Shown here: in pieces, positions 11,744 to 26,185 of the stretch
Position numbering within the stretch: position 1 is the first letter of the stretch
Layout of the letters: each line of letters begins with the position of its first letter
Assembly: GCA_023333565.1 (NCBI GenBank)
Contig: JAJKFH010001865.1
Coordinates: forward strand, 6,076,001 to 6,140,000
Length of the DNA stretch: 64,000 bases
Source of the DNA: Puffinus mauretanicus
Taxonomy: Eukaryota > Chordata > Aves > Procellariiformes > Procellariidae
Reading direction: 5' to 3'
Program-made: the position numbers and the translations under genes
Notes under the pieces: generated by a model
Seen by the model: only the letters and a program-made list of their open reading frames with translations
Database searches by the model: none
Told to the model about the DNA's origin: nothing

Positions 11744-12330
11744 TCTAACCGTGTCCAAGGTATAATTATTTGCAAGGTCTTGAGCTGTGATAGTGTCTTG
11801 CTCTTCAAATAACCTAATAAAATGGCAATTTAAACTGGACTTGGGTGTGGAAAGAGCTCCAGGCACAGCAATGGTGACCTCTTTGTGGGTACAGGTAGGG
11901 AACAAACGAGTGCGGTCGTACTTCTGAATCCAAAGTCTCAGAAGCAGTCTCCGAGCATCAACCAGATGGGGCTGCAGGATTATGTAGGGAAGCTCTTGAG
12001 GAGCTCTGGTGCCTATTTCCTGAGGGCCCTCATTGAGCCACGCTGACCTCACCAGGCCCCACAGCGGTGGCATTTCTCAAGAGGCTGCAGACACAAACTC
12101 ACACTGATACTGGGATACCCCAGCAGCTAGTTCCTGACAGGAACACAACAGCACAGAAAACCACTACTTCTACACCATGGTTCAATATTAAAGATGCTAT
12201 CTATGCTTCCTTCACCCCTCCCCGTTGTTGCAGTGACATGAAGAATTTAGTGTTCCTGCTCTACATCTGTGGATGTTTTTCAGCTTGCATTGCCAAAGCA
12301 GGGACTCAATAGCGAGGAAGCCTATTGGCA
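11744..12330. other. Unrecognised stretch beside the LTR nest
   Basis: A 117-codon minus-strand open frame (11720-12073) runs into the LTR at its 3' end and carries no motif I recognise. It is therefore not called as a gene. The segment is slightly richer in GC than its surroundings and could be older retroelement sequence, but I cannot place it. Confidence 0.4.
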
Positions 12331-15300
12331 CAAATAATAATAATAATAAAATCTAGATCAAGCTGTACTACAGCTTTTATATAGACATGGCAGGTCACTC
12401 TCACTCAAAGTCTGTCAGGGGTCTGAGATGTGACTAAGATGACAAAGGGGATGCAAGAGGAAGGTCACTAACTACTGCCATATCTCCCTAAAAAAACCAC
12501 CAAGAACCTGAAACTGGTATGTGTGAGAGTAGACATCATTAGGGTTGTAACTGAATTATAGTTGTGGGTAAAAGAAGGGAGAGAGGTCCTCATGACAGAG
12601 GTAGTTTGCATACAACATGAATACCAAAGCACAATGTTTTCTTGTTGATGTTACTCACACACTCTCCACACTGTTTTTCCTCCAAGCACCTGAACCTTAT
12701 TAAGTAAAAATTTATCAGTATTGACTGATAAGTGGCTCTAGGTAATAAGCACCTGTATTTTTGAAGACCAGACCTTGGACTACATTTTCAGATAATTCAA
12801 TCTCCATGTAACATCAATGAAATGCACAGATTACACAGGATACCTGTGCAGTCCAAGGAATGAAAAAAACCACAGCAAGCTGGCATCTGGGAAAAATTGT
12901 CTTTGGATAACCCAAAGCAGGGGGACATACAGGAAATACATAGATTTAGCAGGAGTACAGATTTGCAGAGTTCTTATCCATAACTGGCTATCAAGAGCTC
13001 TCAGTTTTGAAGAGTCAAGGTTTTTACCAAAACTTTAACAAAGACTGAAAAATAGCTATTCCTCTTCTGCTGTGTGTATAGATATATCCATATTACCTGC
13101 CCAAATGCCTGCAGCTTCTTATGCAAGTATTATGCAAATCAATTTAGCATTGTTTGCATTTGCAATAATTTGTGTACACTCCTAAATGGAGTGAGAAATA
13201 GAAGAATATATCATAACACATTCCTCATGCCTGCAACAACATGTCAATGTGACAATGTCACTCATTCACATACACATTAATTGGTTTGTGTATTCCTAAG
13301 CACTGACTTTCTAGAGATGAAAATTCAAATAGATCTGAATTTTTGATTTGTATACATGTTTCTTATTTGTATTATCTTTATATTTAGGACACCCACGCAC
13401 CATATGTTACAGAGTTTTATTATGTTCATATAAAAATATTTTTATCTATATATTTTCAATCTGCCACTAAAAGAATCACAGTTGTTCTACCTATGAGACT
13501 CACAAGGCTGCAATGGAACATACAACAGAAGGGAAATCAGCTGATAAATTATTATATTCAGGACCTCACACAAAGAGAAATTCTTTAGGAGAAAATAATT
13601 TGGTTGACTTTTTAAAGCTCCACTTAACCTTTTTTTACAGTAACATCCTAAAAAATATATAGGTTCATTGCATTTCAGAAACCAACTAGTTTTCTAACCA
13701 ACCACCTCAGACAAGGTAAACACATACATACATTATTTATAATCCAGTATTCTTGAAAACATCAATCTCAATGAGTCCTTCACTCTGAACTTTGTATCTG
13801 GGTAGTAATAATTCATCAACAGATATAAATAAACAAGACAGAAAAAATTGTGCCTAGAAAGAGTTTCTGTCCTCTTCATCTCAAATCTATGGGAACTGAG
13901 TGATAATGAGCTGGACACAGTAAAAGATTTAGCATTGAAAGAGGAGTTACAGAGAGCATTTGCCTCTCAGTCCAAAACTGCAACTCAAAACCAGACACCA
14001 GCTACCACTTCAACCTGAAGGGACCTATGCTCTCCTTAACCTTGAATCCTCTAAGCACTGAGGCTTGCACCTGCGTATGTGTGCTGCTGCTGCGCTCCTC
14101 AATCAGAGCGGCGAACCTTGCTCAGTCCCTCATTACTAAAACAATTAAAAAAAAAAGTTTTGGTGATTTCCTTCAGGCTGCGGACCCCAGCTGGACAAAG
14201 ATGCCTCTCTGCCACCCTGAGTGAAGCTCCAAACTGACAGAAGGAGTACTTACCCACCACTGAAGTGGTTTTTCTTCATCCCCTCCCTAGCAGCTCTCCC
14301 TGTTTGCAGTTCAGCTGGTTTGGATCCAACCCCGAGTTGCCCTGCTCCTCCCACACTTCCTTCAGGGAGTCGAGGCGCCCGGCAATTCCTCTCTCAGGGG
14401 CCACAACCTGAAAATTTAAATGTTGAACATTTGACAGTCAAGTCAAGTTTTTTTTTAATCCTTAAAACAAAATCCCGTGATGGATTCAATCTCCTAACTC
14501 CTAATACGATCTTTCATTAATATCTTCTTCCTAATATGACATTCTTTTATCTCAGGTCATTTCAAGCCTACTTTTTTGCTGAAAACTTTTGGAGAGATTA
14601 GTTTTTAGGAAGAAAGACACTTAAAATATTTTTTTAATAGCAACATTATTTTTCAAGTTTTTTCTGCTCACCTCTCTCCAGCTCCGTGTGTCATTCTGAG
14701 CAAAAAATAAAAGGACAAAGATGGAATCCATTCGTAATTTAATTTAGGTAATAAATCATTTTATCATAGTTAAATGGTGAGAACGTGCAGGGGGAGAAAG
14801 GCAGCACAGTCCTATTTTAATCAAATAATAGCTCCCTGCCAGGGCTCAGAAACAAGGTGCACATGGTAGTCTTGTTCCCAGCTCTTCCGTGTTACTGGTA
14901 GCCTCGTATTTCAGGGTTTGTGCATGGTTACAGTACATGGAGAAATAATTTGCTCTGGTAGCATCTGTTCTGAGCATGGCAGTCACAGAAGGTGAGAGTG
15001 TCATCGACAGGAGAGGAGAGACACATGGCCAAGGACCGGACTGAAGCTGAAAAGCAAACTCGTGTCCTTGCCAGTGCGAGGAGTGATTTCCCAGAGGACA
15101 GGTACTGTAGTATGATAAAAATAATAGGCTCATGAAGGACCCTTAAACTCAGGCAAAAAATTATCAGCAAGATGAAAAAAAAAGGGGGGGGGAGGCGGGG
15201 GGAACTTTTCTGGGTGGAAAACAAGATTGAAATTGTACCTTTGGTAGGAGGACTAATCCTGAATTCAGTACGTGACAGCGGACGACTCCCTGCCTGGCCT

Positions 15301-16639
15301 GTTTTGAGGCAGATACAGACGATTTTACCTGCTGCTCTAAGCTAGCTCTGAGGATATCTATCCACTTGCAGGAGTCACATGGCTCTGCTTGTCCTTCAGG
15401 CATAAAATGGTATGCATGCTATTCAGAGATCAGACGCTGCTGAAATCTGACGAATTAATAGTTTAATTCTGCCAAACTACCTTTGAAGAGACCTTCATTT
15501 CATGGAGGAATTTAAAAGGCATTTGTTGCTTTAGAAATATTTTGTTTGGTTAAGAAAAAAGCACTTGCTTTCAAACATCCTTTGCTGTACCAGGACACCA
15601 GCAGCTTCTCCAGTGGGTCCTTACCCTCTGCCCAGAAATCAAGTGGCTATCAAACTTTAATGCTTTTGTTTTGTTTCTATTGAATTTTTGGCTTTCTCTG
15701 AGCACTGCTGTATGCTGAAACAACAGTCATTTTGAACTAAGTATTACTGCAGTTCATTATGGGTATGCACACTGTGTTCTCTTTTGTTTTCCTTAAAGCA
15801 AACTAAAATATTTAAAATTAATTTAAATTGAAATATGTATTTGCTTTTCAGTCTTCAAGAAAAAAAAACCCTCTAAGATAGCCTTCCATTTAAAATAAAT
15901 TGATTTGTTTTGGGGTGCAATATGTGTCTGAACCATGGTTGACTTTCTGTGCAAAGACTACTCATTAAAATGTCTAGGCAGATTTAACTTGAAAAGTAGT
16001 ACTCCAAAGCTTTCTGAAAAAGTACCTAATTTATGTCATTGCTCTTCTGCTTCCCAGAGAAGTAGACGAGCACATAAAGAGAGAAATTATTAAAAAAAAC
16101 AAACCAAAATATGGTCTAGAGCATGGGCCTCTAGAATACAGGCAACAGAATATTTGCAGCCTGTAAAGCCATACAGGCAGCCTGCAAAATTACTTTTCAG
16201 AGGTACTTGTGCTCCTGGACATCAGTATTGCAACAGGTATAAACCACAGCTCAGTGTCCCCCTCAGAAGCAGCCCTTCCTAAACAAACTTTGAGAATAGC
16301 GGCTGAGGAGGAACTGAGAGCTGTTCTTGAAAATCAAAGGTTACTTTTTATGGTGTTCAGCATGCCATGGGGAGAGAGTTAGAGGAGAATTGCTGAGCCA
16401 AAACACCAGTTCGATTCTGAGCAAAAGAGTTTTTCCTGAGTGACTTACCATATCTGTGAGGCGTACAACAGCTATCTTAGACAAGTATAGGACATTTATG
16501 CAATTTGCATATATGTGCTGCAATCTTACTTCTCACCTGTCAAGGTTAATTTGAACCAAAGAAGTCCTAACAAACTCAGACACGTGGCAGTGATTGCTCA
16601 TAAGAGTACATCAAAATGGAAAATGGGGACCTGATTTTC
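12331..16639. other. AT-rich stretch, no gene recognised
   Basis: A very short AAT microsatellite lies near 12337-12350 and an A-run followed by G-runs (15174-15202) is present. Open frames reach about 99 codons without motifs. Nothing else is supported. Confidence 0.55.
15184..15202 (+). repeat. G-rich tract (nine Gs, then GG, then six Gs)
   Basis: Runs of 9 G (15184-15192) and 6 G (15197-15202) around a short A/G/C spacer follow an A-run. It is G-quadruplex-capable as a simple sequence, with no sign of function. Confidence 0.7.
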
Positions 16640-16910
16640 CTAGCTTTTGGACAGTTATTAATGCCCTTTTATATTTATATAGTATTTAATATAAGCCCAC
16701 TATGATCCTAGAGTCAAGCATGATTGATCATTATGAATTATGTATTAATAATGATTAATTACAATGATTAACTGCTGCTGCTCAAGTCAGTGACAACTGT
16801 AGTTGTCATTGTTATGTTAATTTGCAACACTGTAAAAATGATGATGAACTAAATTGACTTCATTTACTTTAACATAACCTATACTCTCTTTTAATTATTG
16901 TAAAGTCTGT
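16640..16910. promoter_or_regulatory. AT-rich cluster of homeodomain-type motifs with a palindrome
   Basis: The stretch is dense in TAAT/ATTA cores (for example 16742-16772) and GATTGATCA-like sites. It contains an inverted repeat with two 8-bp arms, TGACAACT (16791-16798) and AGTTGTCA (16801-16808), separated by GT. Such clusters occur in developmental enhancers but also by chance in AT-rich DNA, so the regulatory reading is weak. Confidence 0.2.
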
Positions 16911-19900
16911 TCAAACAGTTCTATAAATACCTTGCTGGAAATCGTGTCAATCCCCATTCTCCTGTTCCTATATTGTTAGTAGAGCTTGTTTAAATCAAGG
17001 TCAAAACATGTGTCTTTCTAAGGTAATTTTTACATAGCAGTATATTCTCCTTCTTTTCTGTTATTTAGGAGTTGAAAAGGGAACACAGCTCAATCCAAAA
17101 TCCCTGAATAGATCCAACACCAGGAATTACTTATATTACCAGCCTGGATGAGAACTACCCATCCTTTCAACCCAGAGGGAATATGCGACGACTCCTTTAA
17201 AAGTCAGATGCTACAGGAATCAAGTTGATTACCAAAAACTTGAAGTTCTCACTCTGGTAGAAGGTAGCCATTTGGACAAACAAAAATCATGCATCTGCTC
17301 TGTGTCTGCTGAAGGTTTCAGAAGGCTGTGGGGCATTAAGGAAAGGGGACATGCACAAAGTAGAATGCTCAGGGACAAGGAGCACTGGTGGTGGGAGGTT
17401 AAAGAGTGATGTTCCTCAGCAATGCCACCAAACATGGGACAAATGACACAGAATGATGTCTTTGGGGATCAGACCACTGTTGTCAGTATAGAGTAGTTCA
17501 GGCTCTATAGTATGAATCCGTAACGCCTGAGCAGTGGCTATCACATCAAGCATTTGGTGTCTTCTGTGAGGTTAAGCAGCTGTCCTGAAACCACTTTGAC
17601 ATACAATGAGCAATTCCAGTGACAAGGATAACAGGATGAAGAAGATGAGATCCTAAAGTGAAGAGCTTATCAGGACTGGTGTGAACAACAGAAAATATGA
17701 AATTTTGCTGGGACACCTTGCATAAGTGGCTTACTCATGTGAATAAGGGCTTGTACAGCTTGTACAGCTCAGAATAAAATAGGGATATTTGAAATGGACA
17801 AAAGATGTAGAGTGTTCAACCTGCTGCAGAACTCCCATGTGCTGGCTTTCTGCCAAGTCCTGTGTTACTTTCCTCCCTTTCTTGCTGGTTTTCCTTTGGA
17901 GAGTACCGACAACGAATGAAAGGGAACTGAAAAACAACCCCTTTTTTCCTATTGTCTCTCTCAATTTGTTTTTCCACAGAATCCCCTGGAATAGCACAAA
18001 CAACACACAAAAAAGGCCAGGAACCCCTCACAGTGGTGGAAAACTCTCAGGGGAAGTCCAACCAGTGGCCAAAGCACGAGCAAACCTGCTATAGTGAAAC
18101 GGAGTTAGCTGCAGAGCTGCCTGGATTTCATGTTTTCCTTGTACCCTTTAAAAAAGATATAGAAAAAAAAGTATTACAGTATGTAAATGGATGTCTGCTT
18201 TAATCTCCGAATGACAGCTTTTTGCTAGAGGCATACTCAGATTGCTGGTCACAACGGATGCCTCGTGTCTGTGAGAGGATGCAGCATTTGTTAAGCACAA
18301 GTGGAAAGCATGGTCCATAAGATCCCATCTTCATTAAACGAACTGGAAAAGGAAAGTTATTCCACGTACAGGGTTGTGAGTACAGAAGATGTATGGTTCA
18401 ATGGCCAGGATACCAGCCTTAAGTATGTGTCACCTTATGTTTCTGTCAGCCTTTACCTGCAGTGTGGGTGAGATACTTACTTTATCTGCCAGGTGGGCAT
18501 TTCCTGGGAGCAGGAGTAGAGGAACACTGATAAAGGCATCATCCCTACTCTCCAAATCTTCTGCCTCTTGCGGCCCCATACCCTATTCCTCAGTCACAGT
18601 GGTGGCACTAGAGATGCCCCTGGCTGCAGTGATATATTGCATCTTCCTTCTAGCACCTGCCAAGCCAGTGAGACGCTGCAGAGCGGGACAGCAGGTAGGC
18701 AGGCACTCCATCCTGCCTTCTCCCGGGGCCACTGCAGCTCCAGCACGTGGCCAGCCTCACCCCATCAGAAAAGGAGCTACTCCCACTGTGTAACCCAGGA
18801 TGAGTGCTCAACCTGAAACACACCTCACCCTGATCCTTTCCTGTCCTCAGCTCCTAACCTGAAAAATGAGGTGGACTTGTTTCCCTGCCTTGCAGGGTAG
18901 TGAAGGGAAATACTGTACGGATGCTGAGCGGCCGGTCAGAGGGGCGGCGCGAGTGCTCAGCCCCTGCTGGCTCTGACAGCTGGCCGCTTCTGGTCAGCCT
19001 CTTCGTACTACACTGAGCTATTTCACCTTTTTTTCCCCCGAATCATACCAATTGCTCTGGTGGAAATGAGAGCTGAGGTCTCTCAAAAACCCAGCACAGA
19101 GCTCAGCAATGAGATTTTGGAGATATAGAACAATAATTTTAAAATATCTGCTCAGTAGTTAGGAAATTTTAAAATTTTTTTTCTAAATAACATTCAGCAA
19201 GAAAACAAGAATGGGTATATTTCCTTCTTTTAGCTTTTGTTTATTATGAGCCTAGAGTTTGGACTGCAGCAACATATCTCATTAGCTGAATTCAAAATAA
19301 TTAAGGACCATCTGAAGATTCCTTTCCCAATATCTACAAACCGAAAAATAAAATATAATCATAGAGCTATAAATTAAAAATACAGGCCTATTAACCATAT
19401 GTTTCAAAACTATTAAGTGTCTGCCCTTCTCATTTGTACTCAGAAGAGAGATCTGTTCTGATTTAAATACCCCTAGCTATACTGACTGCAAAATGCCAGC
19501 TTTAATATTCCATGTACAACTAATCAGATGTAAAATAAAATAAAAATATTAAGCTAATCATATGCCTTAAAAATCATAACCAGCATTCAACATTTGGCTG
19601 GTTGCAAAATGTTGCCTCTATGGATTTGACAGTGTTCCCAAATTACAATCATTTCAGTGAAGGTCACTAGCAAAATTTGAGATTATTGCGATTCCAGTTT
19701 CCAACGACATTTTTAAAATTTTGATTGTATATGTCACAAACGTTTGTCAATAAATTTTAGTGGAGGTTTTGTTACATGCATGTAACACAACTGATTATTA
19801 GTTTTTAGTGGTAACGGGTAGATTTGCAGCCTTTTCCACATTAAGAAAGGCCATGTGTTGTCATATGAAAAAGTGTCAGATGCTTTGTGTAGGCAGGGCT

Positions 19901-20330
19901 ATTAGACCACACAGTCACCCTTTCAAAATTGGAATATAGGAAATGCAGAAAGTTCTGTTTGCTCAGGAACAGCCCAAAGCAATGAGGTCAGGTGGTTGGC
20001 CCACTGTCAAGTCTACAGTTTACTTCTCACGTTTCTTAATGCCCCAAATTCGGATCTTGCTTTGTAAAGGAATAAATTCTTTCTTATTATGCCTTCAGGA
20101 AGAAATTGCATAGTTCTCAGCTGTAGTATCTAGCACTTTTGTTTTCTTTAGCTTCCTGCTTTTACAGTATCTTTTTTGTAGGTTGATTTTTTTTTTCATT
20201 TGTAACACCCTGATGGTGCTATTTTTATACAATTATCTGAACCAAGATAGCTTAGCTCTACAGATTATTAATGTTCAGAGCATCTTTTCTGAAGTGCACT
20301 AAGAGCTGTTGGCTCTCTAAAGGACTGACT
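16911..20330. other. Unique-looking stretch, no gene recognised
   Basis: Includes a 9-bp direct repeat CTTGTACAG twice at about 17750-17768 and a GC-rich inverted repeat at 18929-18987. Open frames up to about 134 codons (18389-18793) have no motif and sit where stop codons are scarce because of higher GC. Confidence 0.5.
18929..18987. repeat. Imperfect GC-rich inverted repeat
   Basis: GCGGCC (18929-18934) pairs with GGCCGC (18982-18987), and GTCAGAG (18935-18941) with CTCTGAC (18971-18977). The right arm has a short bulge. The loop of about 29 bp is GC-rich. No transposon ends or flanking duplication were seen. Confidence 0.5.
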
Positions 20331-20348
20331 ACACACACACACACACAC
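20331..20348. repeat. (AC)n dinucleotide microsatellite
   Basis: Nine AC units in a row, followed by GCATG. Confidence 0.9.
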
Positions 20349-23300
20349 GCATGTATACAGAAATGTAATTTGAAATCATTGCAGATCCCAGGACTCTCAT
20401 TTACAGAGGACTCTCATTTACTCTCATTTTCTGCAGTTATAACTTTTCCTCTCAGCCCTTATTAATCAACACTCCCATGGGGATCAAATATCAAAGCCTA
20501 ACTGCCCTGTCTAAGGCAAACTATCATGTAAATCAGTGGCGTTTGAAGAATAAAACAGGAGAGGTTTAAGTCAGCCAGATGCCTCAAGATTAGGCTTACT
20601 AAATTCAGCAATGCCAGAAGGACAAAGGTCGACAAGGGGTTTTATATCTCTCTAAGTTTTACAAGACTGACATGTTTTATTGTGCTTGAAATTGCAATGT
20701 ATTTTTTTTTATTGTGGCTTCCAAAATCAGCAAGCATCAGTATTTTGGGAGATGCGAGCACTGCTATATTTATTATTTATTTCTTACTTCTGTCACTGTA
20801 GCTTGTGAGAGCTCAAGTCCTGAACCATAACTGTGCTGCACTAGGAACTGTTCAAAGATAAGAAAAAAAAAGCTCCTGGACACGAGAAAGCCCCACAGTT
20901 AACAAACGACATGCTTTTCTGATTTGTCACAATTAGGAAGAAATATTATAGATAGGATGGTTCCTACCTTCCTTGCAGACCTCGTGACACGTAACTTTGC
21001 GTTCCAGTCAACTCTAATGATATAACAACAATTTCCTTAATCTAGAAATGCCTTTGTGTAACTGCGGGATGTGACACTATGAACAAATGGGGCAGGACAG
21101 GACACAAGAAGGCTCTGGTATGGAGGTGTAACACGACTGCTGTCGCTGCTCTCATCTAATGCAATAAATAAGTCTGGCTAGCATTGCTAGCACCTGCAGC
21201 TATCAAACCGCCTCTCCTATCGAGGGAAATGGTGGGCATACTTAGGCTACAAGACTGAGTTCGGCTCATCCCCACCTACAGCCGCTGGGGTTGGCGTGCC
21301 ATGAAGCAGGCAGTGCCACATACCCGGGTAAGGCTCGTCACAGCTGTCACGCTTGCCCTGAGCTCCGTCCCTTGGCACTTGCGCTGGGGTGGCCAGCTCG
21401 CTGCTCCCAGTGCGGCACCCGCATTACACGGGGGGATACTGCAGAAGCCAGGTCCCAGACTGCTCCTTCAGCTGCACAGAGCATTTATCCCGAGATGAGT
21501 TTGTGCTAATGACACCACTGAGGATCCTGAGGATACAAAATATCATTAACATTGCCTTGGTTTCTAAAACACAGACCGCAGGAAGCATTTCTAGCAGTTT
21601 GGAGATTATTAGCAGCTAAAGAATGTTATTGTTTTGCCACTCTGATATTTTTGCCCTCTCAATGATCCTGCTCTTCTACGAGTTCCTTGAATTTATATTT
21701 TCAAAACAGAAGATAAGTGAGAAGTAATAAAATACATTGTCCAGGATATTTTTAATGGCCAGAGACCCTATTACCCTGATTTCCTAAAAAATGTTCAGAC
21801 ATATACAATAAATTGCACTGAATTATATACATTAGAACAATTAATAATGAGCATTAGAGAGTCAAGACATTTCAGAAAGTAGAAGCCTTATCCAGTAAAC
21901 TTGTTAATACTTGCATTAGGTTGAAATTAATAACAAACTGCCTGAGGTCTCCTGTGAGCTCTAAAATACAGTATTTAAAAGTAATCTGTTTCATTGGCAG
22001 TTATTTAAAATACCATATGACTTTTCAGAATCTAGTTTGCAATACTTCATTAAAACACTTTTTAGATGACTGAAAATGAAAGGAGAGCAACTAACATTTT
22101 TATAGTTCTTTGCAATGTTAAACAGTCATCTGTTCCCTGTCTTTAACATATACAAACGTGTACTGTGACTGAAGGAGAACAGATTCTCCTCTCTATGCGT
22201 GCATACACATACCGAGGAAGCGCTATACAGGTAACCTTCCTTCTGTTGTGTAACATAAATCACATGTTTGTTCCTAAGCTTCAAGCTTTACTTAGTCATT
22301 ACTCTCTCGTTCCGAGCTTTTTTCAAGGTGAAAGTGACTCTTGACATTTGACGACCATTAACGCAGTGGTGGCAGTGCTGACTGGCAGGAAACTACAGGG
22401 CTGAAGTGAGGTTTATGGTGGTCTTGTGTCATTCTAGGCAGCTAAAAGAAGTAAATAGGTAGATTTACCCTTGAGTTAGACTGGAAGAAATCAAAATTAA
22501 AAAAAAAAAAAAATCCTTTCAAAATCGTTTGGGCTATCACTCCCACTGGCCAAACCCTGTTCAGACTGTGTTTTGGCAGAATGGAAATTAGGGGAGGCTT
22601 TGGACTTCAGTTTTTGTGGGGTCCTTCTCCATTTACCCTAGTCAGGTTTTGCTTCCAGACACAAAAGAACGCACTTTCACAGAAGCCTGAGCATGGTGCA
22701 GCGCAAAACCACAGCCTCCCACGGGAAAAAAATCTCTCTTTGGACAACTGTGTGTGGATGGAGAGTGTGTCTTTTGGCAGGATTACACCTTTAATGTCTC
22801 CTCTCCTCCACACAACCTGGCCTCACTTTGTTGATCAGAGCAGAGATGTTGCAAGAACATGGTGATTTCAGAATAGATCATTTTCTGGAAGGAATGAAGA
22901 ATGAATCATCCCGTGAACCTATCCCATCCATACAGGAAAGTAGATGGCTTGCTTTAATATCCCATTGTGAAAAGCCAGCTGCAGTCTAGACAAACACTTG
23001 TATAGCAAACAATCTCTCTTTGGTTTCACCCACTTGTAAACGAGAGCACTTTCTCTTTCAGATCAGTTTCCTTAGTATCCGTGATCCCTTTCGTGCTTCC
23101 TTGTAGGCAGGTATCAGTATTGCTGATGAAATGCATTACAATTAACTGTTGGTAGAGAAACTGAAAGAAACTGAGCCGACGTTGTCCAATAATTGTGTTC
23201 TTTTAGTGGCAGTTAGTCACTTATTTTGCCCATATTAGTTTTTGAGAATAGGTGAATTAACACTTTCACTCAAAGGTACGTTCCCCATAATAGAAGACTA

Positions 23301-26154
23301 AGATAAAGAATTGTAAAATCTAAATGGAAATCAGAGCATGTTCAATTTCATAAGCTCACTGTTTAAAAATTTTAGGTTGTCTTCTATTTTAGCATGTCTA
23401 TATTGAGTTTCACCTATGTATCATTACTGGACTTCAGAATTTCACAGTAAAGGACTGTGAATTTCCAATGAGGTGTAAGGGTTGTCATTATTACCTTTAG
23501 TGAGATGTCAGTAGTCAGCCATAAAGAATAACACATCTATGTACATTGCTGCATTTCTGAGGGGGCACCAACCTTCCCTCAGTTTCTGTGCTCTTCACCT
23601 CAACATCACAGACTGGTACTGCACATTTTCAATGCTCAGAAAGCCAGCAGTTAGGTATTGCATATCCCCAAGTCCTGCTAGTATTTCATTAGCTTCTAAA
23701 GCACAGGAGTTGAATGCAAGAAAGAAAAAATGTGAAGAAAATTACTTGATTTACACTTGGTTTGGCAAATTCAAATGCAAAGAAACTTCCCAGGAAAAAA
23801 AAAAAGGAAGGAATGGCTGCTTAGCATTGGGCCTAATAACCTGCCCTGATGATTGGTAAGGAGTATTATATGTTTATATTTGTTTAACTTTCAAGCTAAG
23901 CCTAAGCGATCTAGCCATTGGTACCCAGTTCTAACATCCAAAGACAGCTGGATCAATTAAATCAATGGTAAAGATTACCTCTGTAAAGCACTGTATTTCT
24001 AGAGTGTAACTAATGGAAAAGGAAATCATTGGCTTTCAATGAAGAGATACATACAATTCCTCTTAATTACACTTCCTTACCCAAGAGCAGTCCTTGTGAG
24101 TGATACAGAGCAAAACAGTATGCAATCGGTTCAACGTTTTTTAAGTAAAAAAATCACCGTGGGATATGATGCATACTAAGAGAACATAGCCTTACTGTTA
24201 CTTTCTCATTTATATTTAATGACTACTGGCCCTTTAAATGATGGGATTTCCTTTCCTCTCTGAATGGATGTCCTTTGATAAGGGGTTACTTAATTAGTGA
24301 TCAGTGACAGAAAGCATTTTTAGCATTTTGGATGAGGTCTTAATCTCAGTCCTTCACAGCTAAAGACGAAAGGCATACTTGAATGGTTGATATTTTTTCT
24401 TTATTGGTCAAAACAAAAATCTGGTATAAAGGAAATTTTGGACTGACTAAAAATACTATCTAGAGGCAAAAGAAAAAAAAAAAAGGTTTGAGGATTTCTT
24501 TTCTAGTGACCATACTTCAGTTAACTAAGAATGAAGTAGTTTTTTGATGATTTATAACAGTATAAAAAATAAGTTGGTGAAGATGTAGCAAGACAATTTT
24601 GAAAAAGAAAATCAAAACTACTCTTTTTTTATTTTTTCCTGCTTTTGTAGTTTTTCCCCATTTTTGCCTGATATAATTTTAGAAATTAAACAAGGGCTTC
24701 ACAAATCCTTTTGGTTGACTCTGTGACATTTTTGGTGAATTAAGTCTCAACAGAAAAAATTCTTCTGATAGTAGGACAAATAATGGGAATTTTGCCATCA
24801 GACTAATGAGAGAAAGGCTGAGCCCCGTATCTGCTTTGTATCCGCTTTTTGGGAAAAAGCCAGAATTGGGTATCAGGTACTTTATTCATTTGTGGACAAT
24901 AAGACCTCTTGCGGTTATATTAGAAAAGCAACAAAACCTAGGAGGAAATAAGGATGTATGCTTTAAGCAAAGAGCTCTTTGTATCTGACAGAAGGCCAGG
25001 AAGAAAATTACTCTATGGTTGCACTCTTCTAGTACATGATTTCCTACAATGTCTTGTCATGCATGTGGTCATTTTCAGAGTCTGAATGGGTCTGATCTGA
25101 TTTGGCAACTTTGATATTCTTATGCCCCTAAATGCTTATTTTTAGTTATAAATCACCCATGGATTTAGAGCAATCTGAAAATGACACATTATTGCTTCAA
25201 TGTTATTTTGCATCTTAGAAAAAACTGGAAAAAAGAGTTTACAGCCTTGTCACTTATGAACCCAGGTTGCAAAACCAAAACTGAGCACAAGGACCTGATT
25301 AAAAAATTCCAGTGATTTCAGTGAATATCGAACCAAGTTCCCAAAGAAGCCAGCACATCAAATTTCATTACTTGAATTCTTTCCTACCACTTCTGATAGA
25401 TGCGTTTGTGGAGGAAGAGAAGGCCTCTAATGAGACCACAGATGTGGTGACTCTCACCTTAGGGCACTACAAATCTAATTTCAGTAAAACCTGTCTACCA
25501 ATTTTCAAGAACCAGAACAGTAAAGAATTGATGATATTTTTCTCAAGCAAATGGTTGGTTCCGAGATCTTCGACAGTGTGGGTTCCATTAAAATCTTGAC
25601 ATATACCAGACCTTGGTATTTATCTTTATTGTTTTCTTTTTTAGTATTCCTATAGGGAGAACAGGAAATACTATGTTAAATTTAACAAATGTTTGGTGAA
25701 TGTCAACATTTTAATGATACCCTCTGTTTTCTGAAGTGGAAGGGATGGAGCCATCACTTGTGAGGGTAGACAGGTCCGTTATCTGAGAGAGAAACAGCCA
25801 TTCTGAAGATATTTTTCACATGAAACAGTGCTAAACTAATAGCAAGGGACTGTCTTGGAAGTGTCAGTCCATTCTTAACTCACTCAGTAGTGCCTAGATA
25901 CTGTCAGAGCACAGTGTAGGATATATGACACAAAAGTCTTCAAATAACATGCTGATGGGCTCAGCATAAGAAACGGGCAAGACAGATACATATGTTATAA
26001 CGCAACACCTCAGTGCAACAGAGCTTAGGCTGGTGTATTTGTCACAGTTAGTTATGAGGAATCTTCTCACTGTCCTCAACAGTTTTCTTTCTGTTTGCTT
26101 AATGCAAACTATTAATTTGTGCTCTGCTTAAACATTCACAGAAATATACATAAA
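20349..26154. other. AT-rich stretch, nothing recognised
   Basis: Contains a 15-A run (22499-22513), an A-run near 24472-24484 and a short GACTCTCATTTAC duplication near 20392-20425. Short open frames show no motifs. Confidence 0.55.
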
Positions 26155-26185
26155 TACATATATATGTGTGTATATATATACATAC
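26155..26185. repeat. TA/TG dinucleotide repeat
   Basis: Alternating TA and TG units with short interruptions. Confidence 0.85.

Noticed and set aside
11720..12073. 117-codon minus-strand ORF as a gene
   Set aside because: Its 3' end reads through LTR sequence and no family is recognised.
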